Shown: piece after piece, positions 16,218 through 24,476 of the stretch
Layout of the letters: each line of letters opens with the position of its first letter
How positions within the stretch are numbered: position 1 is the first letter of the stretch
NCBI GenBank assembly: GCA_000431795.1
Contig: FR887372.1
Location: 81,306-131,140 of the forward strand
Direction: 5' to 3'
DNA: 49,835 bases
Source: Clostridium sp. CAG:302
GTDB taxonomy: Bacteria > Bacillota_I > Bacilli_A > RF39 > UBA660
Made by a program: the position numbers and the translations under genes
The notes under the pieces: model-generated
Told to the model about the DNA's origin: nothing
The model's input: the letters and a program-made list of their open reading frames with translations, nothing else
Databases searched by the model: none

Positions 16218-16320
16218 CTCTTATATATAATAGATGCGTATAGCATATTCATTTAAGACTTTTATTATAAGGCTTAAATGAACACTCTAAGACTACTGGC
16301 TTAGAGTGAATATAATAAAA
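16218..16320 (+). repeat. Dual-hairpin intergenic element, copy 3
   Basis: Head TTATATATAATAGATGCG (16221-16238) is slightly diverged. Hairpin 1 is TTCATTTAAG / CTTAAATGAA (16248-16282) with a 15-nt loop. Hairpin 2 is CACTCTAAG / CTTAGAGTG (16283-16308) with loop ACTACTGG. The tail is AATATAATAAAA. Together with copy 4 it brackets the genes at 16341-17344 in inverted orientation. Confidence 0.85.
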
Positions 16321-16340
16321 AGAGTTATCTTTCAAACTCT

Positions 16341-16841
16341 TTATTTAACCATAAGATATATAATTACTCCTACTAGAATAGTAAGAACTATACCTACTCC
16401 TATTAAAATCTTACTATTTAAGAAACCATTCTTATTCATACTATTTAATAAATTAATCTTAAACATATCCCTCTCAGCATGAGACTTAGATACCATTACA
16501 CCCTTATAAGCAGTTAATTCTTTCTGATGACCTTCACTTAATATATCTGGAGATAAATCATTTAACATAACTAACTTCTGTGCTTCATAAACAGTATAAT
16601 GAAGTTTAATATCACCGTGTACTTTAGAAAATAAATGATCAGTAGGAAGTTTATATTCATACTTAACAAAATTCTCAGTACTATTTCTAGATACTACTTC
16701 ACCAGGAAAGGTTCCATCTCTTAATGCTGGTACACAATCAAATATTAGTTTCTTAAAAGCAATCATATTATATTTCTTTAATGATTTTTCTTTCTTTTTA
16801 AATTCATTTTCATTTAAATATTCTACTACATAAGAATGCAT
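16341..16841 (-). CDS. Tail-anchored hypothetical protein
   Basis: 166 residues from ATG 16841, preferred over a GTG three codons upstream because AGGTGATAG sits immediately before the ATG. The soluble N-terminal part (residues 1-140, with a PTDHLFSKVHGDIKLHYTVYEA segment) is followed by one C-terminal transmembrane helix (ILIGVGIVLTILVGVIIYLMV), giving tail-anchored topology. No domain is recognised. It lies in a two-gene unit with the next gene, flanked on both sides by inverted dual-hairpin elements. Confidence 0.6.
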   Translation of the reverse strand: MHSYVVEYLNENEFKKKEKSLKKYNMIAFKKLIFDCVPALRDGTFPGEVVSRNSTENFVKYEYKLPTDHLFSKVHGDIKLHYTVYEAQKLVMLNDLSPDILSEGHQKELTAYKGVMVSKSHAERDMFKINLLNSMNKNGFLNSKILIGVGIVLTILVGVIIYLMVK

Positions 16842-16864
16842 ATCTATCACCTAAATTAATTTTA

Positions 16865-17344
16865 CTACATTTTTTTCTTTTTGTCATTAGTTTTTATAAG
16901 AGTTTTGTGTTCTTTTGCTCTTTTTGAGTAATTAGATAATAATTCTAACTCATTATTTATAATATCAGTAATTAATATATTATTTATATCAAGAATATTT
17001 CTACTAGATATATTTACTCTAAATCCTATTCTATTTGAATAAGATAATTCAATATTTATATTATCTTTTACTACTTTAATATAATACTTAGTAATTTTAT
17101 TATTCTTAATTTCTAATATTGATACTACATCATCATTATATACGATAGTTATCTTTAAGTCTTTGATATTACTAGAGATACCCTCTATTAAACTAAGTAT
17201 ATCAAATGTAGATAATTCTATTTTTCTAGAATACTTATTATCTAATTCCCTACTAATTATATTATTATCTATCTCATTACCAGTGTATCTAACCATAAGA
17301 AAATAATTATTTGAATATAAATATGTTTTTATAATTTCATTCAT
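16865..17344 (-). CDS. Hypothetical soluble protein
   Basis: 159 residues from ATG 17344 (a GGGTAG site lies before it). Beta-rich, Ile/Asn-rich sequence (KIELSTFDILSLIEGIS, LKITIVYNDDVVSILEIKNN) with a basic C-terminus (TNDKKKKM). It has no membrane segment or recognised domain. Same-strand partner of the tail-anchored gene 24 bp downstream. Confidence 0.5.
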   Translation of the reverse strand: MNEIIKTYLYSNNYFLMVRYTGNEIDNNIISRELDNKYSRKIELSTFDILSLIEGISSNIKDLKITIVYNDDVVSILEIKNNKITKYYIKVVKDNINIELSYSNRIGFRVNISSRNILDINNILITDIINNELELLSNYSKRAKEHKTLIKTNDKKKKM

Positions 17345-17401
17345 AATATCGCTACCCAATATCATTTTACTAAATATCTCTTTATTTGTCTATATTATTT
17401 A

Positions 17402-17490
17402 TTAAGTTCACTTAGAGTCTATGGTCTCTAAGTGTTATTTTGAGTCTTAAGTCTCAAAATAATATATCTACATATCTATTATATATAAGC
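17402..17490 (-). repeat. Dual-hairpin intergenic element, copy 4 (subfamily A)
   Basis: Minus-strand copy. Hairpin 2 is CACTTAGAG / CTCTAAGTG (17409-17434). Hairpin 1 is TTATTTTGAG / CTCAAAATAA (17435-17462). The head complement CATATCTATTATATATAA is at 17471-17488. Loops on the element strand are ACCATAGA and ACTTAAGA. Confidence 0.85.
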
Positions 17491-17503
17491 CATAAATATA
17501 TAC

Positions 17504-17890
17504 CTAGTTAAAAGCTAGTTCTACATCAATATTCTCATCCATTATAGCAATAGATAAGAATATTACACCACTTATTAATACTAAAAAAGAACCAATAAAT
17601 AAGGCTAAGTGCAAATTCTTTTTTCTATCATTATTTTCATTTTTTAATTTAATATAATCATCGTAACTAGCTTTAGCAAAATAATAATATACTATTACTA
17701 ATATAGAAAAAATAAGTATAAGCAAATTTTGATATTCTCTCTTACTTTGTTCATCATTATATAATAGATATTTCTTTTCCTTACTATTAGCATACCAACT
17801 AAGAAATATTATAGCAATATAAATAACCCATATAAAGTTTTCAATCTTAATATCTTCAAGTTTATCCATTCTATCTTTTATATCATTCAT
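17504..17890 (-). CDS. Small membrane protein, three predicted helices
   Basis: 128 residues. Three hydrophobic segments (FIWVIYIAIIFLSWYA, LLILIFSILVIVYYYFA, HLALFIGSFLVLISGVIFLSIAI) are separated by charged loops (KEKKYLLYNDEQSKREYQ, KLKNENNDRKKN). No family is recognised. The stop touches the head of element copy 4. No strong ribosome binding site is visible before the ATG. Confidence 0.5.
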   Translation of the reverse strand: MNDIKDRMDKLEDIKIENFIWVIYIAIIFLSWYANSKEKKYLLYNDEQSKREYQNLLILIFSILVIVYYYFAKASYDDYIKLKNENNDRKKNLHLALFIGSFLVLISGVIFLSIAIMDENIDVELAFN

Positions 17891-17937
17891 ATTATATAAT
17901 ATTAAATATTATAATTTATATAATTAAAAGTATATTA

Positions 17938-17972
17938 AAACTCGAACTAATCAAAATGAAAAGTTCGAGTTT
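17938..17972 (-). terminator. Hairpin terminator between two minus-strand genes
   Basis: AAACTCGAACT (17938-17948) and AGTTCGAGTTT (17962-17972), an 11-bp stem with a 13-nt loop and a short T-run on the minus strand. It is a possible second stop for transcripts from 18111-18788. Confidence 0.55.
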
Positions 17973-18079
17973 ATTATTAATCTGGTGCGAGTGGTTAAGT
18001 TATTTCAAACTTTTACTCACAAATTAGAAATTTCATAGTTTTATATCAATTTCTAATAACATTTTACCAAATAATAGAA

Positions 18080-18105
18080 AAAGTAGCAATAATTTGTGCT
18101 ACTTT
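18080..18105 (-). terminator. Terminator of the gene at 18111-18788
   Basis: AAAGTAGC / GCTACTTT stem with a 10-nt loop, starting 6 nt after the stop codon, followed on the minus strand by TTTTTC. Between here and 17975 a further inverted repeat, TTAGAAATT / AATTTCTAA, is visible; no gene is seen in 17891-18110. Confidence 0.7.
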
Positions 18106-18110
18106 ATAAA

Positions 18111-18788
18111 CTATTTTCTTTTGTTGTCTAATGTCATTTTTAATACTGGACCTTTTTTTTCTATTGTATCTTCTAAAATAGTTTCTTCTTCATTAAATCC
18201 AAATGTTGAGATTCTTTTGATATTCTCTCTTAATGCCTTTAAATCACTTAACGAATAGTTATCAATATTATTAATATTAAATGGTTGCTTGTTTTTACTC
18301 TTCTGTAACTCGATTTGTTTAATGGCTTTTTTACTAACACCCAATTTTATATTTTCACTTTTTTCACTTTTTTCAATATTTTCATTTAATTCTTCTTTAT
18401 GATCTAAAAAATAATTTAATTTTTTTATATCTCTTTTCTTTATTGCATTTATTATTGTTTTAGCAGGATAATAAATTGCACCTTCAACAATAATAGCAAG
18501 AAACATACCATAAAACCATCCACCATTATTTACAAAATTCATAATAGCTATTGGTAACATCAATGGTTGGCTTATTGTTAATATTTTATCTAGCATTCGA
18601 AGTGGTTTTGGCTGTGCATATCTAGCTTGTTCTTCCATTCTAGATATTATTTTATTTTCATTTTCCTCTGAATATGGAACTGTGCATGATTCTCCACTTG
18701 CTAATTTTGCAACAATTTTTCCATTTTCTATTTTATAAGATAATATAAATTTTTTAGAATCATCATAATTTAATGAATAATCTTTCAT
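18111..18788 (-). CDS. Hypothetical membrane protein with two central helices
   Basis: 225 residues, not recognised. The N-terminal soluble part contains a short beta motif (SYKIENGKIVAKLASGESC), then two hydrophobic helices (about residues 70-115: LTISQPLMLPIAIMNFV and GMFLAIIVEGAIYYPAKTII), then a long charged C-terminal region with KSEKSEN and KKAIKQIELQKSKNKQ, probably helical. It has its own promoter (18821-18848) and terminator, so it is monocistronic. The ribosome binding site is AGGGGGAAAA. Confidence 0.55.
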   Translation of the reverse strand: MKDYSLNYDDSKKFILSYKIENGKIVAKLASGESCTVPYSEENENKIISRMEEQARYAQPKPLRMLDKILTISQPLMLPIAIMNFVNNGGWFYGMFLAIIVEGAIYYPAKTIINAIKKRDIKKLNYFLDHKEELNENIEKSEKSENIKLGVSKKAIKQIELQKSKNKQPFNINNIDNYSLSDLKALRENIKRISTFGFNEEETILEDTIEKKGPVLKMTLDNKRK

Positions 18789-18820
18789 TATATTTTCCCC
18801 CTCTCAAAAAGTCTACTATT

Positions 18821-18848
18821 ATTATAGCGCTTTCTCAATAAAAGTCAA
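18821..18848 (-). promoter_or_regulatory. Sigma-A-type promoter for the gene at 18111
   Basis: On the minus strand TTGACT (18843-18848), a 16-nt spacer, TATAAT (18821-18826). Confidence 0.75.
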
Positions 18849-18917
18849 GACATACTCCTTTATTTTACTCTTATTTCCTTTTATTCTATATATAATCTAT
18901 GAAATCATAATTATTTT

Positions 18918-18971
18918 TTATCGTTCTAATTCATCATCAAATTCTAATTCTTTCTTAACAATATTAATCAT
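18918..18971 (-). CDS. Candidate 17-residue small ORF
   Basis: ATG at 18971 preceded by AAAGGACAGG encodes MINIVKKELEFDDELER, then TAA. The ribosome binding site and the amphipathic, charged peptide are the only support. It lies between the tRNA-Thr terminator and the promoter of 18111, so it could also be the remnant C-terminus or N-terminus of a lost gene. Confidence 0.3.
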   Translation of the reverse strand: MINIVKKELEFDDELER

Positions 18972-18997
18972 TTAAACCTGTCCTTTCTTTAATTAAC

Positions 18998-19031
18998 AAA
19001 AAAATACCAACTTCTTTTAGAAATTGATATT
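18998..19031 (-). terminator. Terminator downstream of tRNA-Thr
   Basis: On the minus strand a 12-bp stem with two G-U pairs (19003-19014 with 19020-19031) is followed by T7. A second, weaker hairpin (GTCCA / TGGAC, 19044-19068) lies between it and the tRNA. Confidence 0.7.
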
Positions 19032-19078
19032 TTCTATATTAAGTCCAAAACTTTAAAAAGTCTGGACAGATTTCCCTA

Positions 19079-19152
19079 TGGTGCCATAACGGTGAATTGA
19101 ACACCGATTAAAGCCTTACCATGGCCTCGTAATACCATTATACTATTATGGC
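19079..19152 (-). tRNA. tRNA-Thr (anticodon GGT), CCA encoded
   Basis: On the minus strand: acceptor GCCATAA pairs with TTATGGC, discriminator A plus CCA. The D-arm GTAT-loop-TTAC has the AATGGT loop and only three good pairs. The anticodon stem AGGCC / GGCTT encloses loop ATGGTAA, giving anticodon GGT with U33 and A37. The variable loop is four nucleotides. The T-arm CGGTG-TTCAATT-CACCG is canonical. It decodes ACC/ACU. A terminator follows. Confidence 0.9.
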
Positions 19153-19166
19153 AGAGAACTAATATT

Positions 19167-19970
19167 CTATTTAAAGAATATTAATTTTACTAATACTACT
19201 ATACCAAGTAATACTCTATAAAAAGCAAATACTGAAAAATCATGCTTCTTAATATAATTAAGTAAGAACTTAATAGCAAGTACCCCTGTAGCAAAAGATA
19301 CTATAATACCTATAATTACTTCTTTAGTTAATGCCAAATCAGTTACTTTTAATATTGTAGCACCACATATTACTGGTACTGACAATAGAAAAGTAAACTT
19401 AGTAATAGCCTCTTTTGATATACCTTGAAGTCTACCTGCTAGAATGGTAGTTCCACTTCTTGAAAAGCCCGGTATAACTGCGAATGCTTGTGATATACCT
19501 ACTATTACAGCTTGTTTTAAAGTAATATCTTCAAACTTAGTTTCTTTCTTGTAATGACGACTAGCCCATTTATCTCCGATAAAGATAAGTAAGCCCATTA
19601 CGGCAAGACAAGTGGCTATTATCCATATTTTTCCTCTTATAACATTTTCAATAACATCATCAAGTAGGAATCCTGCAATAGCGGCTGGAATAGTAGCTAC
19701 CACTAAATACCAGAACATCTTACCATTAGTACTTTTCTTTTTAGTACGAACATCTTTGATAGCTCCAACAAATAAATTCCACCAGTCTTTAAAGAATAAT
19801 ACTAGTACAGCCATCATAGTACCAAAGTGAAGAGCTACATCAAAAGCAAGTCCTGATTCTTCCCATCCAAATAGATAAGGAAAGATTATTAAGTGAGCAG
19901 ATGATGATATAGGTAAGAATTCCGCAATCCCCTGAATAATTCCTAATACAATTGCTCTAAATATAGTCAT
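19167..19970 (-). CDS. uppP: Undecaprenyl-diphosphatase
   Basis: 267 residues, a polytopic membrane protein with the two BacA/UppP signature loops: GIAEFLPISSSAHL (E17 and the serines) and GFSRSGTTILAGR (R171). It recycles undecaprenyl pyrophosphate to the monophosphate for cell-wall synthesis and can give bacitracin resistance (family knowledge). Its AGGAGATAAT ribosome binding site overlaps the end of tig, and it lies 14 bp upstream of tRNA-Thr on the same strand. Confidence 0.95.
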   Translation of the reverse strand: MTIFRAIVLGIIQGIAEFLPISSSAHLIIFPYLFGWEESGLAFDVALHFGTMMAVLVLFFKDWWNLFVGAIKDVRTKKKSTNGKMFWYLVVATIPAAIAGFLLDDVIENVIRGKIWIIATCLAVMGLLIFIGDKWASRHYKKETKFEDITLKQAVIVGISQAFAVIPGFSRSGTTILAGRLQGISKEAITKFTFLLSVPVICGATILKVTDLALTKEVIIGIIVSFATGVLAIKFLLNYIKKHDFSVFAFYRVLLGIVVLVKLIFFK

Positions 19971-19978
19971 ATTATCTC

Positions 19979-21223
19979 CTAGTTATTTTCTTTTAATACT
20001 TCAATAGCTTTTCTCATAGCTAAATCATATTTTAAAACTTCTAATGAATTATTAAATTCTTTTAATAAATCTTCTTCAGTCATCTTATAATCTTCAGCCA
20101 TTTTCTTTAATTCAGCTTTAGCGTCTTTTTCAGATATTTCAATCTTTTCAGCTTTAACAATAGCTTCAAGTAAATAACGATACTTAACTCTAGTTTCAGC
20201 TTCTTTCTTCATATCTTCTTTTACTTTTTCTTTAGTTACTTTAGCATATGCAAAGTATAATTCTTCATCAATTCCTTGCATTTTTAATCTATTAGTAAAC
20301 TCTTTATACATTCTTTCTACTTCAGCATCTACTATTTCTTCATCTAAATCAATAGTCATATTCTTACTAGCGGCTTCAAGTAAATCATCAATATATTTAT
20401 TTTCAGCATCGTGTTCTTTTTGCGTTTTAATTTCTTCTTCGACTACTTTATTTAACTCTTCTTTGTTAGTTACACCTTCCATATCTAAATCTTTAAAGAA
20501 TTCTTCATCTAATTCAGGTATAACTCTCTTCTTAATATCGTGAACAGTAACGTTAAATACTACCTTTTGTCCTGCTAAATCTTTAGCCATATAATCTTCT
20601 GGAAAAGAAAGTTCAATATCTTTATTTTCTTCTTTCTTCATTCCAACTACTCCTTCTTCAAATCCAGGAATAAATGAATGACTGCCAATTTCTAGAGAAT
20701 ATCCTTCAGCAGATCCACCATCAAATGCTTCATTATCTTTAAATCCTTTAAAATCTATAATAGCGGTATCTCCTTCTTCTACTGCTCCATCTTTACTTAC
20801 AAGTTCAGCATATCTATCAAGAATATGTCCAACTTCATGTTCAACTTCTTCTTTAGTTACTTTTACTTTTTCTTTTTTAACTTTTAATCCTTTATATTCT
20901 CCTAATTTAACTTCTGGATCAAGAATAAAAGTAATCTTAAATTCTAATTCATCATCATTAGCTTTTTCTATTTCTAATTTAGGTTCTACTACTGGTATTA
21001 ATTTTTCTTTAACAATAGTTTCACCATATTTAGCATCTACTATTTTTTCCATAGCTTCGCTAATAATATCTCCTGTACCATATTTCTTTTCAAATACACT
21101 TCTAGGTACTTTACCTTGTCTAAAACCATCTACTTTTGCTTTTTTTACTATTTTAGCAAATGCTTCATCTTTAGCCTTAGTCCATTCTTCACCACTTACT
21201 TTATAGTTTACTATTTTTTTCAT
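19979..21223 (-). CDS. tig: Trigger factor, ribosome-associated chaperone
   Basis: 414 residues from ATG 21223, chosen because GGGAGGTAAATAG lies just before it; the in-frame alternative nine codons upstream overlaps greA and lacks a site. The N-terminal ribosome-binding domain contains FRQGKVPRSVFEKKYG (signature loop). The central FKBP-type domain reads DTAIIDFKGF, FIPGFEEGVVGM, FNVTVHDIK. The long charged helical C-terminal chaperone domain follows. It folds nascent chains at the exit tunnel. It lies 13 bp after greA. Confidence 0.96.
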   Translation of the reverse strand: MKKIVNYKVSGEEWTKAKDEAFAKIVKKAKVDGFRQGKVPRSVFEKKYGTGDIISEAMEKIVDAKYGETIVKEKLIPVVEPKLEIEKANDDELEFKITFILDPEVKLGEYKGLKVKKEKVKVTKEEVEHEVGHILDRYAELVSKDGAVEEGDTAIIDFKGFKDNEAFDGGSAEGYSLEIGSHSFIPGFEEGVVGMKKEENKDIELSFPEDYMAKDLAGQKVVFNVTVHDIKKRVIPELDEEFFKDLDMEGVTNKEELNKVVEEEIKTQKEHDAENKYIDDLLEAASKNMTIDLDEEIVDAEVERMYKEFTNRLKMQGIDEELYFAYAKVTKEKVKEDMKKEAETRVKYRYLLEAIVKAEKIEISEKDAKAELKKMAEDYKMTEEDLLKEFNNSLEVLKYDLAMRKAIEVLKENN

Positions 21224-21236
21224 CCTATTTACCTCC

Positions 21237-21704
21237 CTAACAAATTTCAACTATTTCCACTTCATATTCTCCATTAGGAGATGCAACTTTTCTTATTTCT
21301 CCTGCTTTAGCATTCATAATAGCCATAGCTATAGGACTTTCATTAGATATCTTGTTATTAGAAGGATCAGCTTCTTTAGAACCAACTATTCTATATTCTT
21401 CAATATCATCATCATCTACATATTTAATTTTTACTGTAGTACCAAGTGATACTTTATCAGTACTTCCTTTTTTTATTATATGAGCATTCTCCATAATTTT
21501 TTCTAATTCTTGGATTCTACCTTCTACTTGTGCTTGTTCTGCTCTAGCGGCATCATAATCGGCATTCTCAGATAAGTCTCCAAGAGCCCTAGCCTCTTTT
21601 AATGCTTTAATTACTTCAGGTCTCTTTACATTTTTAAGTTCATTTAATTCTTCTTCTAATTCAAGAAAACCTTCATCTGTTAAATATACTTTATCATCTT
21701 TCAT
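21237..21704 (-). CDS. greA: Transcription elongation factor GreA
   Basis: 155 residues from ATG 21704, behind GAGGTGATAAAA. The N-terminal antiparallel coiled coil carries the diagnostic LGDLSENADYDAARAEQAQVEGRI (read 44-68, acidic tip), and a C-terminal FKBP-like domain follows (GTTVKIKY, SNESPIAMAIMNAKAGEI). It rescues backtracked RNA polymerase by stimulating transcript cleavage. A promoter at 21745-21773 suggests greA-tig(-uppP) is one unit. In B. subtilis greA follows the same trhP genes via udk. Confidence 0.97.
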   Translation of the reverse strand: MKDDKVYLTDEGFLELEEELNELKNVKRPEVIKALKEARALGDLSENADYDAARAEQAQVEGRIQELEKIMENAHIIKKGSTDKVSLGTTVKIKYVDDDDIEEYRIVGSKEADPSNNKISNESPIAMAIMNAKAGEIRKVASPNGEYEVEIVEIC

Positions 21705-21744
21705 TTTTATCACCTCAAATTAATTTTCTTTTTTACAATTCAAA

Positions 21745-21773
21745 ATTGTACTAAACTTTAGTACTTTTGTCAA
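21745..21773 (-). promoter_or_regulatory. Consensus sigma-A promoter for greA-tig
   Basis: TTGACA (21768-21773), a 17-nt spacer, TACAAT (21745-21750) on the minus strand, 40 nt ahead of greA. Confidence 0.85.
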
Positions 21774-21826
21774 GCATATTTTTACTTTTAATATTATATT
21801 CATTTTCTTTTAAATATTTCTAGTAG

Positions 21827-23029
21827 TTAGTCTATTTTTATTCTTATCATATCATCTTTATATACTTTTTTATCTAGTTTAAACCTTAGTATCTCTTCAG
21901 GATGTCTTCCTACATTTACTTTATTACCATCATTATCATATATATCAGGAACAATAAAACTAAATGTTTCTATATTAGGTCCAAATACCTCTACTACATC
22001 TCCTGTTTTGAAATAGTTTCTCTCTGTAATAGTAACTATTTTATTTTCTTCGTCATAACCCGTTACTATACCTAAGAAATCTTGATTAGATACTTCATTT
22101 CTTCCTAAATAGTATTGTTCATTAACACCAGGTAATTTATCCCAGAACTGAACTGTAGCCTCTCTATTAGCTACTCTATCTAATATTCTAATATAATGTT
22201 CTAATTTTTCATCAGATAATTTATTGTTATAGTAGTCATCTATAATACCTCTATAAGTATTAATAACTGTAGCAACATAATAATTACTACGCATTCTTCC
22301 TTCTACTTTAAGAGAAGTAATACCTATATCAATCATTTCTTTTATTCTACTAGCCATCATTAAATCTTTAGAGGATGCTGTAAATTTAGTAGAACTTTCT
22401 ATTTTATTCATATCTCTATCATATAAGTTGCTTTCCCATCTACATATTTGTGCACAGCCACCTCTATTGGCATCTCTATTAGTAAAATAATTAGATAGTA
22501 CACATCTACCAGAATATGAAGAACACATAGCCCCATGAACAAAAGTTTCTACTTCTACTCCTGTTCTATCTATTATTTCTTTTATTTCACTTTCTGATAG
22601 TTCTCTAGCTAAAACTACTCTTTCTACTCCAAGCGACTTCCAAAAGTTTACTGCTTCATAATTTAAAGTAGAGGCTTGCGTAGATATATGAATCTTTAAA
22701 TCAATATTATTATCATTTACTACATCAATAATTAAAGGATCACTAACTATAATAGCATCTACTTTATATTCACTAAGTTTCTTTAAATATTCTATAATAC
22801 CATCAGTATCTTCATCATGAAATACTATATTTACAGTAACATAAACTTTCTTATTAATACTATGAGCATAATCACAAGCCTCTTTAATTTCTTCTAAACT
22901 AAAATTAGTTGCATTAGCTCTAAGTGAATAATTTCTTCCCCCGATATAGCAGGCATCTGCTCCATAAGCAAAAGCAAACTTTAACTTTTCTAAACTACCT
23001 GCCGGAGCTAGTAACTCTATCCTACTCAT
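21827..23029 (-). CDS. U32-family tRNA hydroxylation protein TrhP2-like
   Basis: 400 residues from ATG 23029 behind AAGGTGATAAGA. The N-terminal MSRIELLAPAGSLEKLKFAF and the central signature ETFVHGAMCSSYSGRCVLSNYF, then RGGCAQICRW, are diagnostic of peptidase-U32 proteins of the TrhP group and supply four cysteines expected to hold an iron-sulfur cluster. TrhP proteins make 5-hydroxyuridine at tRNA U34 using prephenate (family knowledge). Upstream neighbours are a shorter TrhP1-like gene and a TrmR-like methyltransferase, matching the B. subtilis yrrM-yrrN-yrrO order, so this corresponds to yrrO. Confidence 0.92.
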   Translation of the reverse strand: MSRIELLAPAGSLEKLKFAFAYGADACYIGGRNYSLRANATNFSLEEIKEACDYAHSINKKVYVTVNIVFHDEDTDGIIEYLKKLSEYKVDAIIVSDPLIIDVVNDNNIDLKIHISTQASTLNYEAVNFWKSLGVERVVLARELSESEIKEIIDRTGVEVETFVHGAMCSSYSGRCVLSNYFTNRDANRGGCAQICRWESNLYDRDMNKIESSTKFTASSKDLMMASRIKEMIDIGITSLKVEGRMRSNYYVATVINTYRGIIDDYYNNKLSDEKLEHYIRILDRVANREATVQFWDKLPGVNEQYYLGRNEVSNQDFLGIVTGYDEENKIVTITERNYFKTGDVVEVFGPNIETFSFIVPDIYDNDGNKVNVGRHPEEILRFKLDKKVYKDDMIRIKID

Positions 23030-23834
23030 TCTTATCACCTTTTAACCTATATATTGTCTTAGAGTCATAAAAGCCTATATAACCATCTTCTTTTTCATTA
23101 TTAATATATTTATCTATAATATCATAATTATCAGTATAAGATAAATCAATAACTAAATTATCTAATATATTTAATTCTTCTTTCTTATTTAATAAATTAA
23201 CTAAAGGAGAATAAATAATAGTACCATAGTTATGTTCTATAACCATATATCTTAAATCATTATTAAATATATAATATCTATTATCATGTTTTTCTTTATC
23301 TATATATTTAAAATAGTTAGTAAGTAGTAATCTTCTTGAATAAAATATAGGTAAATAACCATATACTGTATAATAGATATTCATCTTAGTATTCTCTTTT
23401 ATCTTTCTTATTTCGTCAAATGTTATATCAGAAGTTATATAACTAGATTTAATACCCTTATTATAATAAAATAAATTACTCTTAGTACTAGCATTTAAAT
23501 GTTCTTGACTAAGTATTAACTCTTTATCTATATCTAACTTCTTAATTAAATTAAATACTCCTAAATCATAAAAAAGAATACCAGATACTTTACTATTCTT
23601 AATCTTAGATAATACTTCTTTTACTAATTCTAAATCACTATTATGTATCATCTTATTAATAGCTATGCAAATCTTTTTATCAGTGGTACTAGCTATTTCT
23701 ATAATATCATCTATATCAAGAGATAATTCATATATAGATAAATCTTTTACTCCTAGTATAATACCCTCTATATCTTTATTTAAAATAATATTAATATCTT
23801 CTTTTTTATTTGGAATTACCATTAACTTACTCAT
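23022..23834 (-). CDS. TrhP1-like short U32 protein (yrrN equivalent)
   Basis: 270 residues. It aligns with the first part of TrhP2: the beta/alpha-barrel N-terminal half (IEGIILGVKDLSIYE), then SRRLLLTNYF where TrhP2 has SGRCVLSNYF. The signature cysteines are absent, as expected for the short partner subunit. In B. subtilis YrrN acts with YrrO in U34 hydroxylation (family knowledge). Its 3' end overlaps the TrhP2 start region by 8 nt and its start overlaps trmR, so the three genes are tightly coupled. The divergence is high, so the assignment rests partly on synteny. Confidence 0.75.
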   Translation of the reverse strand: MSKLMVIPNKKEDINIILNKDIEGIILGVKDLSIYELSLDIDDIIEIASTTDKKICIAINKMIHNSDLELVKEVLSKIKNSKVSGILFYDLGVFNLIKKLDIDKELILSQEHLNASTKSNLFYYNKGIKSSYITSDITFDEIRKIKENTKMNIYYTVYGYLPIFYSRRLLLTNYFKYIDKEKHDNRYYIFNNDLRYMVIEHNYGTIIYSPLVNLLNKKEELNILDNLVIDLSYTDNYDIIDKYINNEKEDGYIGFYDSKTIYRLKGDKNE

Positions 23835-24408
23835 TACTAACCTTCCTTTTTGAGATTGCTATCTTATCTCCTACTGGGACATAAGTAGTAGTAAACTCAG
23901 TATTATTATCTAAAAAATTAATATAGTCTTTTATTTTATTAACTATACCTCTTTGATTCTTAGTCTTAACTAAAGATTCATCTTCAACTAAACCATGAAA
24001 AGATAAATTGTCAGTAATAATAGTACCATTATCATCTAAATTATCTTTAAACTTATTAAAAAAGAAAGTATTCTTGCCCTTCGCTGCATCAATAAATATT
24101 AAATCATATTTACCAGTAATATCTATTTCGGTAGCATCACCATATATAATATTTATTTGCTTATCTTTATTATATTTATTAATATTATCTATCGCTATAT
24201 TATATCTATCCATATCTCTTTCTATCGTAGTTACCATAATATTATCATTTACATTAGCCATCATAATACTAGAATAACCAATAGCACTACCTATTTCTAA
24301 TATATTTTTAATATTATTTTCTTTTATATAATTACATAAATATAAAATACCATCTTTTTGCATTATTGGTATTTTATTAATCATAGCATATTCTTCTAAC
24401 TCTTTCAT
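23827..24408 (-). CDS. trmR: tRNA 5-hydroxyuridine O-methyltransferase TrmR-like
   Basis: 193 residues, a class I SAM-dependent O-methyltransferase: EIGSAIGYSSIMMA (SAM loop), TIERD (acidic residue), YDLIFIDAAKGKNTFFF and IITDNLSFHG (metal-binding Asp/Asn). This set is that of the caffeoyl-CoA-like/YrrM family. TrmR converts ho5U34 to mo5U34 in Gram-positive tRNAs (family knowledge). It is first in an overlapping operon with both TrhP genes, which strongly supports the assignment. The start follows AAGGTG. Confidence 0.88.
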   Translation of the reverse strand: MKELEEYAMINKIPIMQKDGILYLCNYIKENNIKNILEIGSAIGYSSIMMANVNDNIMVTTIERDMDRYNIAIDNINKYNKDKQINIIYGDATEIDITGKYDLIFIDAAKGKNTFFFNKFKDNLDDNGTIITDNLSFHGLVEDESLVKTKNQRGIVNKIKDYINFLDNNTEFTTTYVPVGDKIAISKRKVSNE

Positions 24409-24476
24409 ATTACACCTTTTTCTACTAACTATTATATATCAATAAAAGAAAAAATACAAGGAATTATATCCTGTAT

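Noticed and set aside
19079..19152. Riboswitch or T-box explanation for the GC-richer stretch upstream of 18971
   Set aside because: It folds as a complete tRNA-Thr with CCA; no T-box consensus or specifier loop is present.
23022..23834. Truncated pseudogene of the U32 family
   Set aside because: The gene has intact overlaps with both neighbours and the length of the short YrrN-type partner, so it is likely functional.
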